Positions 34,678 through 45,929 of a stretch of 64,000 nt of DNA are shown in pieces; position 1 is the stretch's first letter; the number at the start of each line of letters is the position of its first letter. The DNA lies in NCBI RefSeq assembly GCF_020497125.1, contig NC_059075.1, forward strand, positions 41,328,003 through 41,392,002. The letters run 5' to 3'. Below the pieces are notes generated by a model. It was given only the letters and a program-made list of their open reading frames with translations, was not told the DNA's origin and did no database searches. This DNA comes from Mauremys mutica (Eukaryota; Chordata; Testudines; Geoemydidae). The translations under genes were made by a program, and so were the position numbers.

Positions 34678-36621
34678 CATGGGCGCCAACTTATATGGGC
34701 TCCTGGGGCTTTAGCCCCAGGAATATTCACAGTCAGGGGCTCTGCTCCAGCAATATTTGGAGCTAGGTTTCTCCCCTGCTCTGGGCTGCCGGCAGCCGCA
34801 GGGACCCCAGAGCCTTTTAAATCCCAGCCACGGCCGGGAGTCAGAGGGCTCTGGGCTGCCTGCTGCGGCGGGGAGCGCAGACCCTTTAAATCCCAGCCGT
34901 GGCCAGGAGTCAGAGGACTCTGGGCTGCCGGCAGCCGCGGGGAGCCCAGAGCCCTTTAAATCCCAGCCGCGGCCGGGAGTCAGAGGACTCTGGGCTGCCC
35001 GCTGCGGCAGGAAGCCCAGAGCCTTTTAAATCCCAGCCGCGGCTTGAGATTTAAAGGGCTCTGGGCTCCCCGCCGCAGCCGGCAGCTCAGAGCCCTCTGA
35101 CTCCCGTCCCGGCTGGGATTTAAAGGGCTCAGGGCTCACCCCGGCTGCCAGCAGCCCAGAGCCCTTTGAATCCAAGTCCCTGGCCGCTGATTGCCCCCGC
35201 CCCAGACCCCTGCCCCAACTGCCCCCCAGGACCCCCACCCCCTATCTAAGCACCACTGGTCCTTGTCCCCCGATTACCCCCTCCCGAGACCCCTGCCCCT
35301 AACTGCCCCTTGGGACCTCAGCCCCTATCTAAGCCTCCCTTCTCCTTGTCCCCAACTGCCCCCTCCTGAGATCCCACCCAACTTCCCCCCAGGACCCTCC
35401 TACCTGTCCCCTGATAAACCTCCTGGACTCCCATGCCTATCCAATTGCTGCCTGTCCCCTGACTGCCCCTCCGAACCTCTGCCCCATCCAACCCCCCCTG
35501 CTCCTTGTCCCTTGACTGCCCCCTAGCCTCTTCTCCAACCCCCAAACCGCTTACTGTCCCACTCAGACCAGCGTGTCTGGCTCCGTGCAGCTCCAGACAG
35601 TTGCTGCCATGCTCCCCCATGGAGCCCACAGCCCTCTCCCACCCCCAGCACCTGCCTTCCAGATTTGAACACCTCAAAATTCAGGAGTGCTCAAGCTCGG
35701 TTTGGGCAGCTTTTACTTCATTTCTCCCAAATCAGTTTCCCCTGCAAGGTGCCAACTGAAGGTGTTGGAGAACAGAGAGATCGGGTGGCCTCCTAATGCC
35801 TGGAAAAGAGACAAAGGCCAGAGGAGGGAGTGTCAGTGCCTGTGCGGACTTCTGGGAAGTGCATGGTGTGGAAGGGGATGCTGTGATGCTTTGGAACAAC
35901 TCCATACAAAGCCAGTCAGGACTCTGGGGGAGCCTCCTCTCTCTGAGCAGACTGTTTCCAGGGCAAGAAGCTTACACCTTCCTGGGTCTGACCTCGGAGC
36001 ATTCAGCATGCCCTTCCACATCATGCACTTTCCACAGCGAGTCTGCCCAGGTGGGTCCTGGGGCAACCAGAGGTCCCTGCATCCCAACTCCGCAGTCAGA
36101 TGTGACTCTCAGCCAGACAATAAAACAGAAGGTTTATTAGATGACGGGAACACAGTTTAAACAGAGCTTGTTGGTTCAGAAAACAGAACCCCTCTGTCAG
36201 GTCCATTTTGGGGGGTGGGGAGCCCAGAACCAAGTTCTGGGTCTCTCCCCATTTCCCCAGCCAGCTCCAAACTGACACTCCCTCCTCTGGCCTCTGTGTC
36301 TCTTCCGGACAGGGAGGCCACCTGATCTCTTTGTCTCCAACACCTTCAGTTGGCATCTTGCAGGGGAAACTGAGGCACCCACACAGTATTCAGAGAAAAT
36401 ATTAAGAACATTCCCACTTCATCACAACAGGTGCAACAAAATATAATACTGTATATTGAAGTAGGCAAGTGCTGCTTCTGACTTTCCACTTTTAATTGAC
36501 CCTTGTAATCTTGTGGCACTGACGCGTAGTAGCTTCATTTTATATCGGCTTACAGGGCGGGAGCGGGGGGGGCACCACCATTTTGGGCCCCACCAAAAAT
36601 TATACAAACCTGCCGCCTATG
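34678..36621. mobile_element. 1,944-bp non-autonomous hAT, inverted sister of 28,024-30,823
   Basis: The ends CATGGGCGCCAAC (left) and GCCGCCTATG (right) are the same termini in reverse. TCCAGGAC is duplicated exactly (34670-34677 and 36622-36629). The interior has the 70-bp minisatellite (34,785-35,175), a C-rich degenerate tract (35,176-35,660) and the captured LTR (about 35,738-36,425). Part of that LTR is present twice in opposite orientation (35,738-35,840 and 36,288-36,370). No transposase. Confidence 0.92.
34785..35175. repeat. 70-bp minisatellite with an orientation switch
   Basis: The unit junction AAATCCCAGCC recurs at about 34,820, 34,890, 34,960 and 35,030 (spacing 69-70). At about 35,040 the orientation flips: CCCAGCCGCGGCT is followed by GAGATTTAAAGGGCTCTGGG in the other direction for two units. 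The sister array at 30,151 has a single orientation and more units. Confidence 0.85.
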
Positions 36622-36909
36622 TCCAGGACTGTGTGTCAGCTTGTTACCCCCAGCCTCCAGTGTCAGGGAGTTTTGCTTGTGGTAACTGGATGTTAGCTTC
36701 TTAACACCACTAGCCTTTCAGCCACTCTCCGGGGGCTATGCCAGGCCTGTCTTTGCCTTGCAGGTTAACAAGAGGTGGACCTCAGTCACCAAGTCCCTTT
36801 GAATAATTCCTCTGTGTTATCCAGCCCCTGGCACTGGCTACTCACAGAAATCCCAGTTCCTCTGCCCCACAGGAGCAGTTTAACCCATTTTCCTAGTTTT
36901 ACCTTAAAT

Positions 36910-37325
36910 CAGCAACTCTCAACCTTTCTAGACTAGTGTACCCCTTTTAGGAGTCTGATTTGTCTTGTGTATCCCTCAAGTTTCACCTCACTCAAAAACT
37001 ACTTGTGTACAAGATCAGACATAAAAATATAAAAGTGTCACAGCACACTATTACTGAAAAACTTGTTACTTTCTCATTTTTACCATATAATTATAAAATA
37101 TATTGATTGGAATATAAATATTGTATTTAAATTTCAGTGTATAGTATATACAGCAGTATAAACAAGTCATTGCCCATTTGAAATTTTAGTTTGTAATGAC
37201 TTTGCTAATGCTTTTTATGTAGCTTCTTGTAATACTAGGCAAATATCTAGATATGAGTTGATGTACCCACTCAAAGACCTCTGCGTATCCCAAGAGATAC
37301 ACATACCCCTGGTTGAGAACCACTG
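36910..37325. mobile_element. 416-bp hAT (Charlie-like) non-autonomous element
   Basis: Left end CAGCAACTCTCAACCTTTC, right end complement CAGTGGTTCTCAACC. Flanks CCTTAAAT (36902-36909) and CCTTAAAC (37326-37333) form an 8-bp TSD with one mismatch. The uninterrupted site CCTTAAAC is present in LTR copy 1. AT-rich interior, no coding capacity. Confidence 0.88.
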
Positions 37326-37662
37326 CCTTAAACCACCGCTCATGTATCACACTCACTTGTAATAAAACAAAAGAAGTTTTATTTAAAAAAAATAGAAATT
37401 CAACTAGAAACAAGAGGGAGTGATGGAAATGGTTACAATACAAAATAAAATTATAAAACATGAAGAAGGGCATATACTTATTAATAGTTACCTTTCCTAT
37501 CTAATAAAGTATATTTTCCCCCAAAAGTTCAGTGTGTTGCAGAGCTGGCTCATTTCACAAGAACCAGGATCCAAACATTCATGAAAACACCCCCATTCCA
37601 CAAGGGGTTTCCTCAGTGATTGAATACAGAGTCCTTCTCCCTCCTCTGTGTTTTACTGAAAA

Positions 37663-37785
37663 TAAGGTGACCAGACAGCAAATGTGAAAAATCGGCACGA
37701 GGGCGGGGGGTAATAGGAGCCTATATAAGAAAAAGACTCCAAAATCGGGACTGTCCCTATAAAATTGGGACATCTGGTCACCCTA
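37663..37785. mobile_element. 123-bp hAT-type MITE, perfect 8-bp TSD
   Basis: The ends are TAAGGTGACCAGAC and CTGGTCACCCTA. ACTGAAAA is duplicated exactly (37655-37662 and 37786-37793). It is the same family as 15,683 and 49,058, here in the opposite orientation. Confidence 0.92.
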
Positions 37786-38241
37786 ACTGAAAACAGCCTT
37801 TTGTTTCTCTTTATAGACAGGCAAACCCCTGTCTTCTTTTAAAGTTACTTTTTTACATTCAAGTGGGTTGATTGTTTGCATCTGATGGTTTCCCATTCAA
37901 AGTCTTAGTATTGCACAAGGCTAAACAATTGCATCACCAGCTAAGCGGAGTGGGTTGACAACCTGCCCTGTCTGAATGGGCCATCCTTAAACACATTTTC
38001 CCCTGGTGACTAATTGGTACTCCAAGTCCATAAAGCATACTTTCAGTATAAATACATTATTCCTTAAATATTATCTGTACATATATCTCACTATGATTAT
38101 TAATCTTGACAGATCACAAGCTTTCTATATATACACCTCAGATATTACTCTTTATACAAAATACCCTATAAACCATATGTTTGGTGTAATGAGTTTGTCA
38201 GGCCAGGGGACACTTTGCCAAGTGGTCTCTCTCTCAGTCCA

Positions 38242-38280
38242 TGAGTAGACTCCTAGGTGCTATGATAATACAAATGGTGA
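38242..38280 (+). repeat. Right half of the repeat tail split by LTR copy 2
   Basis: TGAGTAGACTCCTAGGTGCT followed by ATGATAATACAAAT continues the sequence broken at 34,650. Confidence 0.65.
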
Positions 38281-38843
38281 TATTCTTGCTAACAAACGCT
38301 ACTGAGTAGCCATCTGATGGCAACACATTTTGGTCACTAACGAATCTGGATAGAATTAATATCTGTAGCCCTGGGGTGACAAGCTTCATTTCACATTCCT
38401 GATCCCCTTAACCATCTAATTCCCCCCAAAGTGGAGGCTTTATGAAAAGGGATGACATCATATCTGTACGTGGAACAGGCAAACCTGAACCATTGTCCGA
38501 ACAGAGGGAAAGCATTTCAGAGCCATAACCTTTTCACTATTGCTTTGGAGATTTTATTTACTTTACTTTCTTGACTCAGATCTAACATTGTCTAGTGATC
38601 TATTTTTACAGAGAACTAAGGCTTTCTCCTGAGTGCCTGTCTCATCCCAAACTGGCAGTTAAGGGGCCCCCACTATTTCTATGCATCTGGTAGCTGAAAC
38701 GATTGCCAAGGAGCAAATTGTTTCTTGATTACATCCATCCCATTGAATTAAATACAAGCTGCAGCCTACCAGCATAATAAAGAAATTGGGAACCATTTAT
38801 GCTTTGGAATAGTTGACTACAACATTCAGAATTGTGAAAGTTG
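38281..38843. other. Intergenic DNA, nothing recognised
   Basis: Short open frames only. No clear repeat. Confidence 0.35.
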
Positions 38844-38845
38844 TA

Positions 38846-39179
38846 CAGTAGAACCTCAGAGTTACAAACTCCAGAGTTACGAACTGACCTGTCAACCACA
38901 CCTCATTAGGAACTGGAAGTGCCCAATCAAGAAGCAGCAGAGACCAAAAAAAAAAAAAAAGTAAACTCAGTACAGTACTGTATTAAACATAAACTACTAA
39001 AAAAATAAAGGGAAAGCAGCATTTTTTTCTGCATAGTAAAGTTTCAAAGCTGTATTAAGTAAATGTTCAGTTGTAAACTTTTGAAAGAACAACCATAACA
39101 TTTTGTTCAGAGTTACAAACATTTCAGAGTTTCAAACAACCTCCATTCCAGAGTTGTTTGTAACTCTGAGGGTCTACTG
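38846..39179. mobile_element. 334-bp Tigger-like (pogo) MITE, complete, TA target
   Basis: The terminal inverted repeats are CAGTAGAACCTCAGAGTTAC (left) and, reverse-complemented, CAGTAGACCCTCAGAGTTAC (right), flanked by TA (38844-38845 and 39180-39181). An A-run lies at about 38,946-38,960. There is no transposase. A partner copy lies at 21,743-22,066. Confidence 0.88.
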
Positions 39180-41090
39180 TACATGAGAAATGTGACCATA
39201 ATCAATTTCTAGTTAATGATCTTACATTTTCAAATGTAATTCAGCCTCTCTCACACTGTTTTTCAGTCTGTATGGCAAAACATGTTCACTATAACCTAAA
39301 ATCTCTAGTCTATGTGTTTTGTTACACCATGCTTTGTTATTGTTTGCACCACACTAGTTTGTTATTTTAGGGCTGCTCATGTGCAGTGGACTGCATACAC
39401 GACTTTGGTACTGCAGGATTGCACATGAATGCTGGACCCAAAAAGTCCAATCTTTTCTATTATAAACCATGAGAGTGAAGCTTGAGTGCTTTGTTAAGAG
39501 CACCCCCAGATAAAATTGGATCGTCCTCCCACTGTTTTCTCTGAGCATATAAAGAAAGCTGCTCTGTAACCTAAAGTTGGCTGATCCAATGCAGTGTGTC
39601 ACTGGGATTAGAATCCATAGAATTTTGTAGTTATAGGGTAAAATCCAAATTGTAAAATAAAGTCTCCAAGACTCTAGACTTTCTAATGCTGAAACATCTC
39701 CATGTATTTTCTGCATACACACAGATCATACACACATTCACAATCTCATCCAGGCATTCACAGGTTCACACATTCATAATCTCAAACACATTCACAGTCT
39801 CTCTCACACACAAAATGTGTTCTGTAATGTAGATGATACACAGGATATTTTTGAAGATGGAACAAGATGACTATAAATTGACACTTACACCCACTAATTA
39901 AAAAGAGCCAAGAAAACCTCAGTAGAGAATGAGTTTGATAATTAATGCTGAAAAATTTTCATTGACAAAGCAAAAAGAAGCAAGTGGATGATTATTTAAA
40001 TGTTGAATGATTAATGCATAGAGAGGGGGCTGAGGAAAGAGACAACTTCAAGAACAGCTATGGATTTTTATGTATGAGAGAGAGTGAGGCAGATTCTGAT
40101 CTTACAAGGTTGTAAATTTATTGCCTTTAATAGGTGTAAATGTGAGCTATTTCAGTGGGCTAAATTCTGCTCCTCGTTATGGTACAGGGTGTGTTCATGA
40201 TTGTGTTTGTATGAGCCAGCGAGAGAGAAAGAAAGTGTGTGTGTGCGCGCGCACCTGAGAAAGGAATAGATTGTGAATATATAAGACTGTTTCTGAGTTT
40301 GTGTGTGAGAGGCAGAGGAAGAATGTGTGATTGTGTATGTGCATGAGAGTTGTGAGTTTGTCTGACTGTGAGTGGGAGGATAAGAATGTGTTTGTTTCTA
40401 GACTCCCTGTTTCAGTGAAAATGGCTCCTGGAAATGCCGTTTCAGATTAGAGAGCACGGCTGGGAAGATGGAGATTTCATTACCTTCCTCTTTGTGTGAT
40501 GTTTTGGAGTTGGTAATGTAAGAGCAGAGCTATAAATAATCCAGTCACAGCTGCAGTGTCCTGGAGATTTATAGTGCATGCTAATGCCAGGGATCTTTGG
40601 GGTGTTTAACTATGCAAAGTGAAATGAGAAATGATCACCCCACAAACAACAAAGCAACAGACCCCACCTCTCTGTCTTGACTTGCCAGGCAGGCCTGGGG
40701 AGGAAGAAGAATTCTGTTTCTTCCCAACAGATACAAAAGGGTTTATTGATGTGTTTGTGTTTAGTGCCCATCACCATGTAATAATGGTGATGTTGCTCAT
40801 CTTTGCCTTTGGAGCTGAGGTTGCTCACAACCTGCTTTTGGTGTCTGCATCGGGCACAGGGGAAGGGGTGTAGAGGTCACAAGCAGTCGCCTGCTGCGTA
40901 TAAGCTTTTGAGGCAGCAGGGTCTGTATTTTTAGCTACTCCATATTCCCTCTGCTGTCATGGCTGGGATGTGATGCTAAGGATTTTATTGCCATAGGGAT
41001 GTGCCTAGAATATGAGACAGTCTCAGAAATGGACTATGCGGCAGAGCCTGGACTTAATGCAGCTTTATGACATTGGTGTGCTTCTCCCAT
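39180..41090. other. Intergenic DNA with low-complexity patches
   Basis: No gene. A degenerate CACATTCACAATCTC repeat runs over about 39,725-39,810, and GT/GA-rich stretches lie at about 40,195-40,400. The minus-strand 122-codon frame at 39,354-39,722 has no recognisable motif. Confidence 0.35.
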
Positions 41091-42568
41091 TGCTGGAGAG
41101 AGAGAGGAGGAAAATAGTTCCTCTTGCTTCCTGTTGCTGCAGGAGGCAGAGGGATAGCTGCTTTGATTTATTGAGAGCATTGCTGTAGGGAGTTACACAA
41201 GATCCCATATCAATCTAAACTGCATTTTGAAGAATGAAATATTCCTTAAAATTTCTCCCAAACATATCTATATTTTGTCTAAAGATTTGAAATTAATGTT
41301 TGCTATTGTCAATGCATTTCCCAAGCATTTCTATAATCCCTCAGTAAATATTATTTTTAGATCTGGATACTAAGCATTTCCCAAAATCTAGGGGCATTTC
41401 ACTGGAAGTGATCCGACATGGAATTCCAGAGGAGGGTGCAGAGGGACTGCCAAAAGTATAATGCTATGAGGACTACACTATTAAACTGGGTGAGGTCTCA
41501 GGAAAGTATCCAGGGTTCCTAATGCTAGCAGGGTTAGGGTTTGCTGAGGGTGTTAGAGAATCCCACAGAAAGTAAATGAAATTCTGGTCCACTGATCGAA
41601 GCACCTGCAGGTAGAAGTCTGTGAAATATTGGTATCAAGCCTGAATCCACTCGAATTGTGAGGGCACTATTTGTGAAGCTCAGTCCATGCTTTTGAAAGT
41701 TCAGTACTTCAACCACGTTGTTAACCAAAGCCTGCAGTGCACACATAGCCCCAACTACAAATGATAATAAATGCTGAATGAAGAAAGATTTGGAAAGGCA
41801 TATTGAGTCACATCTAAGTCTATTTGCTGGAAATAGAGAGAGAGGAGGAAAATAGTTCCTCTTGCTTCCTGTTGCTGCAGGAGGCAGAGGGATAGCTGCT
41901 TTGATTTATTGAGAGCATTGCTGTAGGGAGTTACACAAGATCCCATATCAATCTAAACTGCATTTTGAAGAATGAAATATTCCTTAACATTTCTCCCAAA
42001 CATATCTATATTTTGTCTAAAGATTTGAAATTAATGTTTGCTATTGTCAATGCATTTCCCAAGCATTTCTATAATCCCTCAGTAAATATTATTTTTAGAT
42101 CTGGATACTAAGCATTTCCCAAAATCTAGGGGCATTTCACTGGAAGTGATCCGACATGGAATTCCAGAGGAGGGTGCAGAGGGACTGCCAAAAGTATAAT
42201 GCTATGAGGACTACACTATTAAACTGGGTGAGGTCTCAGGAAAGTATCCAGGGTTCCTAATGCTAGCAGGGTTAGGGTTTGCTGAGGGTGTTAGAGAATC
42301 CCACAGAAAGTAAATGAAATTCTGGTCCACTGATCGAAGCACCTGCAGGTAGAAGTCTGTGAAATATTGGTATCAAGCCTGAATCCACTCGAATTGTGAG
42401 GGCACTATTTGTGAAGCTCAGTCCATGCTTTTGAAAGTTCAGTACTTCAATCACGTTGTTAACCAAAGCCTGCAGTGCACACATAGCCCCAACTACAAAT
42501 GATAATAAATGCTGAATGAAGAAAGATTTGGAAAGGCATATTGAGTCACATCTAAGTCTATTTGCTGG
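41091..42568 (+). repeat. Tandem duplication, 738-bp unit, two copies
   Basis: The segment beginning GAGGAGGAAAATAGTTCCTC at about 41,104 recurs at about 41,842, offset by 738, and the two run together to about 41,830 and 42,568. I see only two differences by eye (TTAAAATTTC against TTAACATTTC, and CAACCACG against CAATCACG). TGCTGGA lies at both breakpoints (41,091 and 41,825), suggesting microhomology or unequal exchange. Neither copy encodes anything recognisable, and the paired 70-codon minus frames are mere by-products. Confidence 0.93.
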
Positions 42569-43797
42569 AAGCCAGAGTGGGATTCTGTACCGTCTCCTGG
42601 GCTTTGCCTATTTCTGTGTCCAATATCTCAAGGGGCGAGGTTTCTAGCATGATCTAAGGAGATAATATAAATAAGGAGTACAAATTATATCAAGGCAGTA
42701 ATGTTGACTCTTGCTTAATTCCAAATTCTAACTGAGGCTCCTTGCTGCCCCCTTGTTGCTGGAAATAGCAGTGAAAATAACATCTAGACTGTAAAGAGAA
42801 TATTTTCACAGTTGTGATGTTGCAAGAGTGATATTCTCACATTTTGGGGGACATGGTAGCTCTTACATGAGAATATCTGCTTCATTGTTTTGGTGCCTGG
42901 AATAATAACAATAACTACAGTAATGATAGCAGTAATGCTTAGCATGTATCTAATGCTTTACATTATCAAAGTACTTTCTAAACATGAATGAAATTAATGA
43001 ACTCTAAAGAATACGATTCTAATGATAAATTGTCTCCTGCAGAATACAGAAAACACACACTCCTGGGCAGTTTAGACAAAATGGGAAATAGGATTTAGAA
43101 CTTTTTAGTTCCAGGTTACTGGTTCCATGTTGGTCTTGACTCAGTAGTGCCATTTATAGTATATTTGGGAATCTGTATGAAATTATTTTGGCAGGTCACA
43201 GCCCAATTCTGGATTGGCAGGTTATCTCTATCATAGAAACTATCAGCACAATTGATGCTAAATTGTCCCCTTATTTGGAAGGGCTAGTGACTGAATGGAC
43301 CATACAGAATGAACTTCACTCAGTCCCCTAGAGGTAGCTAGATCAAGTCTGAGTCATGTTGGCAGGAGTCAGTAATTTGGAAAGCTTGCCTTGCCATTAT
43401 CTGTTCTGTGAACTAACAGAGCATTTTAGTCACACCTGTACTAAATTCATAATAAAAATTAAACACACACACACACAAACAACCCAGCAGGAAGTGGGAT
43501 GTTCTGTTTGTCCTCAGTACTCATGAGTAAAAGTAGCTGTCATACAGCAAGGGAACTGTGAGAAAATTTGTTGGAGACTTGATAGGCAATGGAAAGAGTA
43601 TCCCAGTATTTTGGTGTTATCTCCAAAAGATATCTATTTATGCACTCAGTAGAAAACAAACAACATACAAGAATGTCTACAAGCAAACACAATTTTCAGG
43701 AAAGATAAAACAAATATACAGGTTGCTGCAGACAGAAATCATTCCTGGTTTTCCCTGAGAATACTGGAGCAAACCTCTCTCTCGGTTTCTCTCACAT

Positions 43798-43845
<48 letters not shown>

Positions 43846-45676
43846 AAAGCTCAGAGTTTTCTTAAACTGGCATCATTGGTGACCTCATGCACCTACTTGT
43901 CATCTCAGCAGTTTCAGCGTCACTATTCCTCCTTAGATTCATGAAGAAAATATTTAACATCCAAAGAAAGGAAGGGGCCCTGTGGTCTCAGAAGCTTGTC
44001 CTGCTGTTCTCCTCACAGCCAGGCCAATAAAAACAGAGCCCCAAAGCACTTTTCTGTGAAGCATATACTGAAGGTCTATGGGTGATTCCAGGACATTTCT
44101 ACCCCTCATGAAGATGATAGAAAAGCCTCACATTTACATAAGACAACCAAACCCCAACCATGGTGGCCTTGAACATTCAGAGCCCACCAAATGGCAATTA
44201 GAAGGATCTCTCAACAAGGTTTTGCACTATTTTAAAAATACATATTTTTCATGCTTATAATAGCTCTTCTGGAAGCCTGAGGCTGAAATCTGCTTTATTA
44301 TTGATCTTTTTTTCTTCTCAAATTTTCTTCTTGATCACATACACCCCAGGTTGGATGATGTAAGGTTGCTCAGATTGTGGGGCGTTGATAGAGTTTTTAT
44401 TTATTTTTATAAAAAATAACACTGAAGTTTTTTATTTGGAAGGTGCTTTCCTCACATAAAGAAGGATGGGAGCTGTACAAACAGATTAAAACAAAATGAT
44501 AGTAAAATATTGCCTCCTCCATCCCAGTTCTTCATATTGGGCACGAGAGTTTTTTGTTAACTTTGCTGCTCACAAGTTGCTCTTGTTGCTCTTGCATCCA
44601 TCTTGGTGTTTGTGCAATTCAGTCTCCAGCCCTTACTTTCAGCAGGATCAAACAACAATAAACTCTGTGAGCAGAATTTTGACAGTATGGATGGGGCACT
44701 GAGCTAGTGGATGTGCTGATGCTGCCGCAGCTCCATACACCATGTGGAGAAAACTAAATTTGGGGAGTGGAATTCCATCTTTTCCCTCTCAGCCAGACTT
44801 GGATGGGCAGCTCCATCTCCCTGTGAGTGTCCAAAGCAAATTACCTCAAGTCTCTGCCCTTTCGCCCGCACCTCTTCTAGGGGCCAAAAAAAAAAAAAAA
44901 GTAATTAAGTGCTGCAGTAAGAGCTGATTCAGGCCACTGGTGTTTAGTCCTCTCCAAAAATGGGGCTGGGAGGGATGATGGAGGAGGGATTGCAGAGTGT
45001 GCTTGGTGCTGACCTGCTGAATTATGACTTTAATGCAGTTGCTTTAATAACTTGCTGTAGCTTCAACCACCAGATGCAATTTATGGCAAAGCAGGCGCCC
45101 AAGCGTTTTTCTTTCTCTGAAGACTAAGCAGATCTCTGATTATCACCTCCCTCCCCCAAGCCCATTACCTCCCGCTGCTTTCTCTGCTAATGGAAATATG
45201 CTACGTGTCTGTGAGCTTTTTCCCCAAAACCCTGTTTTCAGGAAACAGTGGAGAATGAGAAACTAACACACACACTATTGAACAAAAGCTCTTTTTACTC
45301 TCCATTCTTCAACCATACACAATTCCTAGTGCTTCCAGATCCTCTGATTCTTTTCCTAAACGCTTTAAAATTCCAGGTGGACAGAGGCAAGGAAAACAGA
45401 ATGGCAAATTCAGTGATTTATTTGTGTGGGAAAAGCCCCCTAAGCTAATTAGATCAAAATGAGCCCAAGCCTGACTGTTTTCACAGCACACTGAAAACCC
45501 TACCTTTTAATGAAATCCACCCTGCTCTCATGAATTCTAAAGAACAAATAAAAACAAAACAAGTAGAAGCTGAACCTAGAAGTAGTGCAGAGCAGAGTAC
45601 TTTATAGAGAAACCTAATCCAAATGTATTTGGTGCCTAGATACTGTGGTGATGAGTGCATTAAATAGCAAGGATAG
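42569..45676. other. Intergenic DNA, no gene recognised
   Basis: Open frames below 70 codons. There is a CA microsatellite at about 43,463-43,478, a CT/CA block at 43,799-43,844 (listed separately) and an A-run at about 44,886-44,900. A diverged repeat tail (TTTACATTATCAAAGTACTT) lies near 42,957. Confidence 0.35.
43799..43844 (+). repeat. (CT)n(CA)n compound microsatellite
   Basis: A CT run of about 22 bases passes directly into a CA run of about 22 bases. Confidence 0.95.
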
Positions 45677-45689
45677 ATAAATAGATAAC

Positions 45690-45916
45690 AGGTTTCAGAG
45701 TAGTAGCCATGTTAGTCTGTATCCGCAAAAAGAATAGGTGTACTTGTGGCACCTTAGAGACTAACAAATTTATTGTAGCATAAGCTTTCGTGGGCTACAG
45801 CTCACTTCATCGTGAGCTGTAGCCCACGAAAGCTTATGCCACAGTAAGCCCATGAAAGCTTATGCTACAATAAATTTGTTAGTCTCTAAGGTGCCACAAG
45901 TACTCCTGTTCTTTTT
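45690..45916. repeat. Foldback (inverted-dimer) retroposon with 13-bp TSD
   Basis: ATAAATAGATAAC is duplicated exactly (45677-45689 and 45917-45929). The element opens AGGTTTCAGAGTAGTAGCCA. It then has arms built on CTTGTGGCACCTTAGAGACT and its complement AGTCTCTAAGGTGCCACAAG, closing with TGTTCTTTTT. A short internal repeat of AAGCTTATGC(C/T)ACAGTA lies near the loop (45,820-45,870). Same family as 13,553, 25,776 and 57,051. Confidence 0.9.
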
Positions 45917-45929
45917 ATAAATAGATAAC

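Larger units (their letters stand above)
34651..38236. repeat. Solo LTR (copy 2), about 1.08 kb, carrying three nested hAT insertions
   Basis: It starts TGTGATGGTTTTTGGGG and ends CTCTCTCTCA. GTCCA is duplicated exactly (34646-34650 and 38237-38241). Removing the insertions at 34,678-36,621, 36,910-37,325 and 37,663-37,785, each with one copy of its 8-bp TSD, leaves about 1,080 bp that aligns with copy 1. Copy 1 keeps the empty sites for the latter two (CCTTAAAC near 27,611 and ACTGAAAC near 27,929). Confidence 0.9.

Noticed and set aside
27303..38236. Idea that the two similar LTRs bound one provirus
   Set aside because: Each LTR has its own different 5-bp TSD, and the DNA between them is CR1, foldback and unique sequence, without gag, pol or env.
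41534..42484. Two near-identical 70-codon minus frames looking like a duplicated small gene
   Set aside because: They are identical only because the 738-bp segment is duplicated. No motif, no start context and no homologue recognised.
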